Positions 12,127 through 22,548 of a stretch of 64,000 nt of DNA are shown piece after piece; within the stretch, counting starts at the first letter, position 1, and every line of letters starts with the position of its first letter. A program made the translations under genes and the position numbers. The DNA comes from Lactarius indigo. Lineage: Eukaryota; Basidiomycota; Agaricomycetes; Russulales; Russulaceae. The stretch spans positions 124,001-188,000 of the forward strand of contig JAFKAC010000046.1 in NCBI GenBank assembly GCA_025766275.1, written 5' to 3'. The notes under the pieces are model-generated. The model was not told the origin of the DNA and did not search any database. It saw only the letters and a program-made list of their open reading frames with translations.

Positions 12127-12580
12127 TGTAACGCCGTCACAGCGTTAGCTCGACTTGAGCTTGTAAAGGGCGACTTGGTGACTTAGCTGATCACGCGCAA
12201 AGGCGTATGGCACGAAGGCTGGTTCTAGATGTTCGAAGACACTAGTATGACTTATGATCCTGTTCGCTGAACAGAGATCTCGATTGAGAGGCAGAGATAG
12301 AAGAGTGACGATTGAAGAAGTCCAAGATGGCGTATCTTGGACTTCCGCAGCTACCTTAAATACAAGAAGAACAGGCTTAGAAGCGCTGTTATGAGTCACC
12401 GTATAGTAGCGTCCGACGTATCGCGTAAATAACGCAATCCTAATACTACTACTACCTGTACTAGGATCGAGTCATCGTTCTGAGCCTAACTCCTATCGTA
12501 AACTCCGAGTCCATGACTAATTTACCTTACCGCCGTAGTCATAACCGGTACAGTAAGGGTCAATACCGAGAACCGTAACA
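12127..12580 (-). repeat. Gypsy 5' LTR with promoter
   Basis: 454 bp, TG...CA. On the coding strand a TATA-like TATTTAAG (12362-12355) is followed about 34 nt later by ATCTTGGACTT, the probable transcript start. The LTR also holds an 11-bp inverted repeat, AAGTCCAAGAT and ATCTTGGACTT, separated by 5 nt. Confidence 0.93.
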
Positions 12581-12585
12581 TCCGA

Positions 12586-12618
12586 GATCTAGAAGACGCT
12601 TGCAAGACCGGGTTTGCG
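12586..12618 (+). pseudogene. NLR-A, 33-nt middle piece of exon 8
   Basis: After the second copy of the Gypsy target duplication, 33 nt of the NACHT exon continue (GATCTAGAAGACGCTTGC, compare 39827 onward in NLR-B) before the KDZ element begins at 12619. The last eight bases are the KDZ target duplication. Confidence 0.92.
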
Positions 12619-12763
12619 CACATAATGATTGATGGTGACTTCCATCATTCATGGGCCAACCGACGGTGAGAGTCTTAGATATGTCATGGGCTAGCCGATG
12701 TCGGCCGACGCCCAAGATTCCTTCCAAGATTCATGGGCCAGCCGACATCGGTTTGGACGGACG
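12619..12763 (+). repeat. KDZ left terminal inverted repeat
   Basis: It pairs with the reverse complement of 34326-34263 and 27877-27800. Long matching blocks are ATGGGCCAACCGACGGTGAG and GATATGTCATG / CATATGTCATG. The repeat holds three related copies of CATGGGCCAGCCGAC. Confidence 0.85.
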
Positions 12764-12904
12764 AGATTTACAAACAGCTCCGTAGTAATCATGCAATGGT
12801 GACTTTTTATGGCTTCCGCATCTGAGAGATATGATCAGACACTGTACCACATAGAATGTGTGCTTGACATCTGAGAGGTAAACACAGAGATGTTATCAAA
12901 CATG

Positions 12905-13285
12905 GTCTGAGGTAGAATCTCGGACACATTCCATTGATCACTGTCCGAGGTACGATCTCGGACGTATTCCATTGATCACTGTCCGAGGTACGATCTCGGA
13001 CGTAATCCATTGATCACCGTCCGAGGTAGAATCTCGGACGTGTTCCATTTATCACTGTCCGAGGTACGATCTCGGACGTGTTTCATTGATCAATGTCCGA
13101 AGTAGAATCTCGGATGTGTTCCATTTATTACTGTCCGAGGTAGAATCTCGGACGTGTTTCATTGATCACTGTCCGAAGTAGAATCTCGGACGTATTCTAT
13201 TAATTACTGTCCGAGGTAGAATCACGGACGTGTTCCATTGATCACCATCCGAGACTTAATCTCGGATGTGTGAGTAGTGTGCTCC
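12905..13285. repeat. KDZ left subterminal array, 10 units of 38 bp
   Basis: Ten tandem units each contain the palindrome GTCCGAG-N7/8-CTCGGAC followed by a 16-bp linker close to TGTTCCATTGATCACT. The right end of the element has the same palindrome and period with a different linker. Such subterminal arrays are usually read as transposase-binding sites. Confidence 0.85.
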
Positions 13286-13528
13286 AACCATATCTATCAG
13301 CAGGACAACTTGGAAGAGTGATATGAATCACAGTCTGACAGAAAATTAGAAATGATATTATGTAGCCAGTCCACAGTTCAGATATAGATAGCCAATATAT
13401 GTAGCTATAGAGTGTACAGTTTAATTCTGTCTCTCAAGGTAGCCCGGACCAATCCTCTGTGAACCCCTGCCAGTGTCCATATTCCTTCACAACTGTCAGA
13501 ATGCTGTGTGAGATGTAGAAAGATAGTC
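13286..13528. other. Intergenic stretch inside KDZ
   Basis: AT-rich sequence between the left subterminal array and the 3' end of the first cargo gene. I see no gene or repeat in it. Confidence 0.5.
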
Positions 13529-15579
13529 TTACTTGGCTTTATCTGACTTCTTGATCTGCCGCTTGCCCAGACTGTGAGAATGAGGTGGTTGGTCCTCTGA
13601 CATATATCCAGATGTAGAGGCTAAAGTGCTCCCATGGTGAACTTGGAGGAGTGCCATCCTCTGGCCTGGTGTATCTTGATGGGTTGACAGTCCTCTGGCT
13701 AGATTACTTCCAGTGTGAATAGAATGGCTAACTATCAAAAGCATTTGTGAAAGTACTTACCTGGGTCTTGTGTCAATTCAGTGGGTGCCGTCTCAGAGGG
13801 TGGAGCATTACTGCCATGTGCACCATGGAGGTATGCTATATAAGCAGATGAGTGGAAGTCTGCACATGGAAGCAATGGCCAAACCCACAGGAGTGTTGTG
13901 GGACAGATGGAGGCTCTGGACATTCAGTAGACTCTACTCCTACTCTGGCTGGATGTTCAGTATTGGATTTGGAAGGACCCTTCTGCACTGCATGCAGAGA
14001 AGGCAGTATTTGTAGCGGTGATGACTCCGGACTAGGATGATCAGAGATCTTGTTCAAGTCTCTAGCAAAGTCCTCTTCTTCTTCATCTGGATTAGAGGTG
14101 GAAGGAGTCTGGCACTGTCTCCGAGTTGGTAGATGTTCGGAGGTCTTCTCCGCTTCAGCAAGCAGCTCACATGATGGGTTCCAGATGAGGGGAGTCAGTC
14201 CATCTTCCTTCCGCTGCCTCCAGTAGATCAAAAGGTCATGGACATCATCCAATCGTATTTTTGATGGGTCTGCCCATTGAAATCCAGGTGGATAACACTC
14301 TTCCTCTATCCAGGCAGTAGGAGCTGTGGATAGCTTTGCCCAAGGGATGGTCAGATTACGCTTGCCAGAGATGAACCCTAATGCACATATCCACATAGGT
14401 GACTGAATACAATATATATTGTGGAGACCACTCACTAATATGGGCAGTACAATAGTCCCTAAGCGCTGTTTGAACCACCTTGGCTTGATGTCCACCACCC
14501 TTGACAATGGATGGAATTTCTGGTTCCCCTGTCACATCAGTGGTGATTTGGACAGGGGCATTGAGTGTCCTTGCATGGTTCTTCTCAGCACCCTGATCAT
14601 CGTCTGTATCACTTATGAGATAATCATATATGTTGATGAATGCATTCCAAACCTGGCCCAAAGCACTGCCTGCCATATTTCTTCCATTTATCCCAGAGCA
14701 CAGAGGTCCTCCAGTTAGGACAGAAGTCTCCGAAATCAAGTCCTTCATCTACACCAGCATTCCACTCATCCCTGTGAATAGAACAGTTAGTGTCCGGCCA
14801 GCAATGTAACATAAACAACATACATTGAAACCTGCGGAGTTCCATCCTCCTTCTGGTATGCAAGGAGAACTATAGACCGAGCTCCACATGTTCTGTAAAG
14901 TTGGGTTTGAAAGTCTCTCACTATCCGGCCACGGATAGCAGCCAAAGCCATTCTGGAAGGTGAGTCAGTGTGATGCATGGAGTGGTGAGACTTCACTTAC
15001 TTGGCCTGAATGCCCTTTGGAGGGCCATTGTCCGACCATTCTTTAGCAGTCTCCGCAAAGCGCTCCTGCTCCTCAATTGGTAACTTCTTCCATAACTCAG
15101 TGGTTGCCTCCTGGAGTGCACCTAAGAATTCCTGTGTTCCAGGCACAGCTCCGGACATTTCCTCCGCAAGCACAGTGATGTGTGCCTTATCCTCATGGTA
15201 GAAGACATTCCTTGCAGACCACCTCCAAGTGAACTTGATAACCTGACGATGAGGAGGGGAGTAGTGGTTGTAGAACCACTTTCTGATTTTCTGTAAAGCA
15301 TATCTATCAGTAGACTTATAAGCATGCATGGAATATCAATACCTGTCTAGCATCTTTCTTATCAAACACAGAGTTGGCAGGCTGCCTCCGATACAGTTCC
15401 CCCATAGCCTTCTCCAGAATATTCTTTCTCATCTGTGTATCAGCCTGCTCAAAGTCATCCATATAGCCTCTAAGAATGGTTGCATCCTGTGGTGTGATTA
15501 CAAACCCCTCCTTAGTGGGAGGCATTGGTCTGGAGTCTTGGCCAGAGTGAGTAGCAGATGAATCAGAGTGTTCAGACAT
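13529..15579 (-). CDS. KDZ cargo gene 1, unknown protein of roughly 560 aa, about 8 exons
   Basis: Exons can be chained in frame on the minus strand: 15579-15343, 15290-15001, 14952-14824, from 14771, then further exons to the stop at 13529. The start is ATG at 15579 (MSEHSDSSATHSGQDSRP). Recognisable blocks are WRWSARNVFYHEDKAHITVL, ATTELWKKLPIEEQERF, IVRDFQTQLYRTCGARSIVL, RDYCTAHIRFISGKRNLTIP and WADPSKIRLDDVHDLLIYWR, then an acidic, Ser/Pro-rich tail ending in a basic KRQIKKSDKAK. I recall similar unnamed proteins from agaricomycete genomes but know no function. It lies convergent to nothing and faces away from the transposase. Splice sites in the last three exons are less certain. Confidence 0.65.
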
Positions 15580-15849
15580 GGGTGTAGACAAAGTTGTTGA
15601 AGGGTATGGAAGTCGAATGTATTTGGGAAATCAAACTGATCATGGTTGAGCATATATATAGTGCTCTCATAAGTCCCCAAGAGGATGACCCAGAGATATT
15701 ACCTTAATACAGGGTAGGTGGATTGAACGATCAGAAAATGAGGACTCCGAAATCCATGTGTTGACATGACACACGTAACATGATAGGTTTCAACACAAAG
15801 TGTATTGGAGTGATATACTTAGAAAGACCAGTGACATACTCACAGTGTA

Positions 15850-16330
15850 TTGTTTCATGGCTCTGAAACATAATACAATTTAGTTTGGAGAGGTGCGGTC
15901 TGTTTTCACGACTTCGGACGGAACGCACACCGGACCAATATGTCCGAAGTATGTCCGAAGATCCATTCAATTGTCAATCTGAGAAGGGTGTCCAGACATG
16001 TTATACTTACTTTAACAGGCTGGTGTCATGGCTTTGAAACACAATACAATTTAGTTTGGAGAGATGCGGTCTGTTTTCACGACTTCGGACGGAATGCACA
16101 CCGGACCAACACGTCCGAACGATGTCCGAAGATGCATTCCATTGTCAATCTGAGAACAGTCTCTAGACACCTATATTCTTCATAGTAGATTGCGTTGTGG
16201 TTATGAAACAAAACACACTTCATTTCAGAGAGGTGCAGTCTGCCTTCATGACTCCAGCTGAAACGCCCTTCCGACACATGACTCCGAGTCATGTCCGAAT
16301 ATGCGTGCTGTGGCCAATCGGTGAATGATC
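15850..16330. repeat. Three tandem copies of a 171-bp unit inside KDZ
   Basis: Units start near 15856, 16027 and 16198. Each has a GAAACA-rich head, then GGTGCGGTCTG and pairs of TCCGAAG/CTTCGGAC motifs (for example GACTTCGGACGGAA). The third copy is more diverged. The array fills the space between cargo genes 1 and 2 and reuses the TCCGA core of the subterminal repeats. Confidence 0.75.
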
Positions 16331-16468
16331 TCTAGACGCTCTATATGGCATGTAAATATCATCTGATTGAATATGGTCACATTGTATGCTGCAATCACCC
16401 CAACAGAAGTGACCAAAACCTGAGGAGGAACAGTAGATTCACAAGGTAGACTACAGCTATGAACTTTA

Positions 16469-17215
16469 CTACTCTGGAAGACTGGCCATGAACTCATCCA
16501 GCTTATCTGTAAACGCTTTCTCAGCTTCCAGACCATCGTGAAGGGCTATTTGACGCTCTATGAGGTGTGCACGAAGATGAGACACCATCTCCCGGACCTT
16601 GGTTACCTCAACCATGGATGGAGCAGTGTCCGGTGAGGGGGCGAGTTCCTTGGTGTTCTTGGAGGTCGAAGCCAGCTGGGGCATGTCATATGAGTGGTTG
16701 GTAATGGAGGGAACACTGTGATAAGTGTCCGATAGTACGTACTGTGTGTTCCTCACTCTCCGGATCACTTCCGTCCGGTGCTGGCTCCGAGATGGAGGCC
16801 GTTGACTTGAGCAAGAATGTAGTAGGTTGTGAACGATGCGGAGGTGGATGATTGTCGTCCACCACCATCGCATCAGTCAGATCCTATTCAGAGATTGTGA
16901 TAATGCCATACTGTGAGTTGAACTCGGACGTACCTTCGGAGTGGAAGCAGCAGCAGGCACCACAGTTTGCACAGCAGGAGGAGGGGTAGGTGTACCAGCA
17001 TCTTTGTAGAGGAAAGAGCGCTTGACCTTTGATTTCACTGGAGGCACCACCTTTGCTTGAAAGGCCGGAGCAAGAGCAGAAGCCAGAGATGGTGCTGCTG
17101 CAGTGGCAGCCACAGCTGGAGCAGGTGGGGTGGTAGCAGTTGGGGTAGGTGTGGCAGTGGGAGTGGCCTTGCTAGGCGCACTTTTCGCAGTAAGCTTTCG
17201 CGCATGTGGGGGCAT
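16469..17215 (-). CDS. KDZ cargo gene 2, small Ala/Pro/Thr-rich protein
   Basis: Three exons join in frame: 17215-16934, 16883-16743 and 16675-16469, giving about 209 residues. The start MPPHARKLTAKSAP is basic, followed by a long Ala-Pro-Thr low-complexity stretch, the basic patch VKSKVKRSFLYKDAG, and a C-terminal helix-rich part (REMVSHLRAHLIERQIAL, FTDKLDEFMASLPE) that could form a coiled coil. I recognise no family. It is divergently transcribed from cargo gene 3 across 521 bp, so the two probably share a control region. Confidence 0.6.
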
Positions 17216-17736
17216 CTTTCCAACGTATGCCCAATGCCCTATGGCCATATGACTCAGGTAAGTACTGTGGGTAATGCTTACTATATGGGGACACACTGGA
17301 CTCAGACTCCGAAGTCTCATCTGGGAATGACATGTTGTGTGGGTGTGGCTGATAGTTCGCTGGATCGGTGATGACTATATTACTGTGCACGGACTAAGTA
17401 TTGGAATTGGCGACTGTCCGAAGTATGGGCCCAAGACTATGATGTATGCATAGATGCATGCCGCATGTCCGGAGTTGTGTACTGGGCGACTAGATCTATG
17501 ACATCATATACTCTTATGAGATGTTCGGACACAATAGACTCGGTGTCCATGTGGGGCATATGCTTTTATTAGATGTCCGGACAGATCGGACGCGGCGTCC
17601 ATGTGGGGCGTCCGTATGGGGCATGCCTTATCAGTCCAATCACATCAAACTTGGACGTCGAATATTCGGAGTCAGGTGTCCGAGTATGCGATAGACAGTA
17701 TCTGATCGTTCAACGTTCACCCTCCACATTACAACG
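17216..17736. promoter_or_regulatory. Divergent intergenic region between KDZ cargo genes 2 and 3
   Basis: This 521-bp gap separates two outward-facing starts (17215 minus, 17737 plus). It is dense in TCCGAA, TCCGGA and TTCGGA motifs (for example GATGTCCGGACAGATCGGAC), the core shared with the subterminal palindromes. It is a candidate site where an element-encoded protein could act on both cargo genes; this is inference. Confidence 0.4.
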
Positions 17737-19453
17737 ATGGCAGCGTCCGACTCTATTACTCCTGCTGAGGCTCAGCTGTTGGGGATCGCCTGTAGGATAG
17801 ACACTGCTCTCCGGTATAGGGATGAACATAAGGAAGCTGTGGACGATTCCTGGTACAACCAGGCATTGGAAAATGAGTTGGTGCGTGGTCCGTCCAAATG
17901 TGTATCACGGCTCACTCACTGAGTGTCATAGGACGAGGTCAATGAGGTCTTTGAGAAGGAGGATGCCTGTGTCCCTCGCATGCATCCACTGCTGCGCATG
18001 GTTGGGGAGGAGAGTGTGCGCGTTGGTAATGGTGACATGGAGCTGGACAGGTTCAGCATCGATGCGATCCGTGAGGCCTGCAAGGCGTTCTCAAGTGCGA
18101 ACCCTGGGTTCAACCCGGTGCTCTCCTTGGCTGATGTCCGGCGCCTTGCTAGCGAGGTACCGGACATGGTCGAGTGGTGGCTCCCTGGAGAGCCCACATT
18201 TGAGGATGAGGAGGCTGCTGAAGACGCAGCTGCTGAGGCTGCCGGAGGTGAAGGCGACAACGACGATGAAGTTGCAGAAGGTGAGTTCGCTGCTCATATG
18301 CTGAAGACACATAGCTAATCTAATCGCACACAATAGTCGAATCAGCTAGTACCGGAGCAAGTAGTGGTCCGCGCCGCTCCGGACGCAACTCAAAGGTGAA
18401 GGTATCCGGCCATACTGATGAAGACTCGACTGGTGACGACATCATCATGTTGGACAATCCAGATGTGGAGGCGACACTGCGCAAGCCAAGGGCGACCAAG
18501 CGCCCCCAGGCTGTTGTGGTATCACCATCCTTGGACATCCCTGCAAAGCGCCGTCAACACAAGGCCAGCACATCTGCTAAGGCAAAGGGAAAGGGAAAGG
18601 AATCCCTTCCGGACCCTGTACGTCCGTTTTGCTCTCCGAGTGGTGGTGCGATAATCTGGCATCCAGGGATTCTGTGGGCCATGCCAGATGTCCAATGCGA
18701 AGGAGTGTGTCCCCCAGGTCAACGCTCCAAAGGCCATAGCATGTGCGCTCTGCCGGAGTCGCAAGGTGCAATGCCAGCCTCCACCAGCTTGGGCACTCCC
18801 GATCATCGAATCCATTGAGCGCTCGAAGCTTGCGAAGGAGGAGAGGAAACAGCAGCCGCCCCGGAGGCGTTCGGCTGCATGTGCGCAATTGACCGCAGTC
18901 CGTCCGAACTCATTTAACGTTCCCTTACAGCTGTCTTCGACGATATGACGCCGACACTTGACTCTCTCAAGCGCGGACAAGAAAGGCTTGAAGAGCGCCT
19001 TGCAGCTCTCCAGATTGGCCAGAACAATCTGGAACTACTCCTCCGTGCGCTGTGCATGCGCCACGACGTCATTCCATCGACCCTCAATCTCCATACCCCA
19101 CCAGTCCCTCTGTTCAACTCAGCATCTGCCGTCTCGCCATCTATAGCTTCCACACTCAGTACCACAGCTTCCACAGCTGCCTCGACATCCTCCACTGGCG
19201 TTGACGTCTCCAGGCTGTCCATCTCACCCAGTCCAGCCACAGGATCGTCCGGAAGTGGTGCTGGGAATGTGCCAGCTAATGGTGCGTCGTCCGAACTCGG
19301 ACTCTATTTCGGACTCACTTGCTTTATGTCTGACCCCTGTTAGTGTCTACTGGGTGCAGTGGAGCGACCATCAAGCCGGCTTCTAGGGCCCCAAGTGTCT
19401 CTAGGGCCCCTAGTGCTCCTGGGTCAAGGGCATCCTCGCGCAGTCGGCCATAA
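17737..19453 (+). CDS. KDZ cargo gene 3, 465-aa protein with half Zn2Cys6-like motif
   Basis: Six exons join without a stop: 17737-17880, 17932-18280, 18337-18617, 18718-18880, 18931-19281, 19344-19453. The N-terminal domain (about residues 1-150) is conserved-looking (GIACRIDTALRYRDEHKEAV, DAIREACKAFSSANPGFNPV). A basic region with KAKGKGKES follows, then CALCRSRKVQCQPP at about residues 265-280, which resembles half of a fungal Zn(II)2Cys6 DNA-binding motif. Next come a predicted coiled coil (LKRGQERLEERLAAL) and a Ser/Thr-rich tail ending SRSRP. It is likely a nuclear DNA-binding accessory protein of the transposon; the partner or target is unknown. Confidence 0.7.
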
Positions 19454-19649
19454 TGGTCACAGTTATCATTGAAACCAAGTAATAGAATGTGTCGTTCATA
19501 TGTAGTACCAGAGAATGTCTAGAAATGAAAGTTGGATTGCTTGCTTGCTTACCATATGTGGTCAGGTTGACCTTGAGTTTGGACTGAGCTTATGCACATT
19601 CTATGACTCACACAGACTTGGGCGAATTGGGTGTCGGATAGGCACTGTC

Positions 19650-20510
19650 TTGGATGCACACCAACTCGGACGCACCAACTCAGACGCACGCACACATCCT
19701 CGGATGCACACCGACTCAGACGCACACATACTCGGACGCACATATGCTCGGACATACACCAACTCGGCCGCACACTTTCCCGGACGCACACCGATTCGGA
19801 CGCATACATACTCGAACGCACACATGCTCGGATGCACATATGCTCGGACGCACACCAACTCGGACGCACACATACTCGGACGCACATATGCTCGGACACA
19901 CACCAACTCGGACACACACCAACTCAGACGCACACTTGCCCAGACGCACACCGACTCGGACGCACACATACTCGGACGCACACATGCTCGGACGCACACC
20001 GACTCGGACGCACATATGCTCGCATGCACACCAACTCGGACGCACACCAACTCGGATGCACACATGCTCGGACGCACAACTCGGACGCACATCAACTCGG
20101 ACGCACATATTCTCGGACACACACCGACACGAGCGCACATATTCTCAGACGCACACATACTCGCACACACACCAACTCGCACGCACATATTCTCGGACGC
20201 ACACCGACTCGAACGCACATATTCGCATACGCACACCGACTCGAATGCACATATGCTCGCACGCACACCTACTCGCACACACACCATCTCGGATGCACAC
20301 CTACTTGCACGCACACCAACTTGCATGCACACATGCTCGCACACACATATTCTCGCACGCACACCATCTCGCACGCACATTGACTCGCACACACACCATC
20401 TCGCATGCACACATCCTCAGATGAACACCATCTTGGACACACACCATCTTGGACAACACCTTGGACACACACCATCTCGGACACATACCATCTCAGATGC
20501 ACTTAGTGTT
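19650..20510. repeat. 16-bp minisatellite with CTCGGACGCACA core
   Basis: About 54 units of near-16 bp, mostly CTCGGACGCACACNNA with decay toward the right end (CTCGCACACACACC). Because 16 is not a multiple of three and the unit lacks stops, long open frames appear on both strands; I do not count these as genes. Confidence 0.9.
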
Positions 20511-20635
20511 AGAGTCACTCTATTTTGCACTCACAGCTGCCCAGCTCACTCTGTCTCTGATACTATATACTGTATACATCCTATTTCACCCCATGTTTGA
20601 TGCACTTATTCTATTAAATATGTTCAATTGATTTA

Positions 20636-21521
20636 GGGAGATCATCTGACTAATTCCTCATAATACTCCTTAAGTCTCAACTTCATGTGCATCTTGGGAC
20701 ACTATATATAATGCTATTCAGAGAACATCCTAAGCGACTCCAGTAATCTCAGGTCCACATCAGATGCCTTATTCTCAGTCCAGTTTCATCATACTTAGTG
20801 GATATGTACTGTCCTTGTCATGGAATCACAGTGATGCATATTGAGCACTCTGCTCCCATCTCTGTGCCAAACAGACAGGGGAGCACATGTGTCTGTTATG
20901 TTCATATATCATTACATAGTGTATCTTCGGTACATGTGTTAGCATGACTTGGTGTACCTGTATCAATTAAGAGAACTGATGGCATCAAAGACTGTCCACT
21001 AATAGCCAAAACATGCATCCTGTTGACATCGGACATTTATTTCCGTGAATCTCGGACATTCATTTGCGCAGACATCGGACTTTGGTGTGTGTCAGTGACT
21101 AATATCCGTCCAAATTGGGTGTCTAGGCAAGGATGCTGATACTAATGCTAAGCAATCAAGTACGAATTGCTAGGCACATAGTGCATTCATTATGATCATA
21201 TGACTAGCAGACTAGTAATCCTTGTGTGTGTTGCCTATGCTGTGGTGACATCTCTACATATCCAATGCAACCCAAGAGATCTTGCAGAGTATTTACTCAC
21301 TCCACATACATCACACATGTTTCAATTCAAACCCAGTGAAGTGCTATACTTGACAATAGGTGATCGGAGTGGGGTGGGGTACTGTGTTACAGATTATGCC
21401 ATTATCCATGAGATATTGGATACTCAGATAGCTTATAAATGCTCATGAAACACTGTACTATACAACCACTGTATACACAACCATAGTCAATTCCGAACCT
21501 CACTCCGAATCCATCAGGAAG
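20636..21521. other. AT-rich noncoding stretch inside KDZ
   Basis: No gene, repeat or intron-exon pattern is supported here. A few GACATCGGAC motifs occur near 21025-21080. Confidence 0.5.
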
Positions 21522-21951
21522 ATGTTGCCAATGACAGAAACACATGGATCCTTGTTTACACATGACCATGATACACCTTCCAATCTCTCCGAGCCAGAGA
21601 CCTGAATCTCATCAGGTTTTGAATCATTTGATGAAGAAGATATGTATCCGGCCCACTACAATGATGAAGGCATCAGCACTAGTTCTGATGCAAGCAGCTC
21701 AAATTCGGATGTCTCTGGTTTGGATGGTTCCAACTCGGACTTAGAGTCACTAGTTGTCTTGGGAAACCTGGTATGTGCATCACTCTGGAGCATATTTTAC
21801 GGTATCCTTATGTGGGGCATAGTATAATCAGATCATTGTGGAGATCGACAGGCTCCACATTGACCTCCAGAATATGTGCATCATGGCTAAGGCACTTTGT
21901 GATGCACAGGGGATTGCGCTGCCTTTGGAGTATGTTGAGATGAGTGGATGA
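21522..21951 (+). pseudogene. Possible small KDZ cargo gene 4, with in-frame TGA
   Basis: A frame from ATG 21522 reads MLPMTETHGSLFTHDHD, meets TGA at 21600-21602, and continues as an acidic, Ser-rich segment (DEEDMYPAHYNDEGISTSSD). It then crosses a good GT-AG intron (21772-21830 region) into IDRLHIDLQNMCIMAKALCD and ends at TGA 21949. The spliced coding look is convincing downstream of the TGA. It may instead start at a later Met (21642). No family recognised. Confidence 0.35.
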
Positions 21952-22204
21952 TCCATCCAAAGCTTGCACCAGAGGTGCTGTCATGGGTGGGTGGTACTAT
22001 TGTAGTATATAGGTCTGCAGGTAGCTATTGCATGTACCTGTGTTCGGACTGAGTACCCAATCAATGAACTAGATCTACATGGTCTATATCATGAATGTTG
22101 GCATACCATACATTCTGTTACTGCTTCTGAGATGTATGTGGGGTAACACAACTCTGAGAGATGAATATGAAATATTAGATTGTCAAACTCCATGAAATGG
22201 AATC

Positions 22205-22365
22205 AGTGGACAATCTCGGACTGAGAATCACAGACTGAGAATCATGGACTGATAGTCTCAGTCTGACAGTCTCAGACTGACAATCTCGGACTGACAATCT
22301 CGGACTGACAATCTCGGACTGACACTCTCGGACTGACAATCTTGTACTGGCAATCTCGGACTGAC
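22205..22365. repeat. 14-bp tandem repeat CAATCTCGGACTGA
   Basis: About eleven head-to-tail units (ATCTCGGACTGACA and variants) lie 180 bp before the transposase start, another array built on the TCGGAC core. Its place upstream of the gene makes a regulatory role possible. Confidence 0.8.
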
Positions 22366-22548
22366 ATACCCATATAGATTCAGTGTCCGAGACACCTGCC
22401 ACAAACTATCAGGTATCTCTGAGATCGATAATGGACATATATGAGATGTGCATGGAGCAGCAGATATAAAAGGAACATTGATACATACCGAAATAGCATC
22501 ATCCACCACAGATACACCCCTCCTGTTTATACTTTCTGATCACCAGAG

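Larger units (their letters stand above)
4901..12580 (-). mobile_element. Ty3/Gypsy chromovirus-type LTR retrotransposon
   Basis: A full-length element with 454-bp LTRs at 4901-5354 and 12127-12580 that differ at only two positions by eye (4917 and about 4937 in the left copy). Target duplication TCCGA lies at 4896-4900 and 12581-12585. On the minus strand the order is 5' LTR, primer site, gag, protease-RT-RNase H, integrase, chromodomain, C-terminal extension, polypurine tract, 3' LTR. The near-identical LTRs imply a young insertion. It lies inside exon 8 of NLR-A. One in-frame TGA in gag and one in pol make this copy probably non-autonomous. Confidence 0.95.

Noticed and set aside
4896..12585. 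Gypsy target TCCGA seen as linked to the TCCGA-rich KDZ element
   Set aside because: The Gypsy element is in host exon sequence, not in KDZ DNA; five bases can match by chance.
19515..20600. Open frame of 361 codons and antisense frames up to 269 codons
   Set aside because: They are produced by a stop-free 16-bp repeat read in all registers; composition is His/Thr/Arg or Cys/Val/Arg low complexity and no splice or start context supports a gene.
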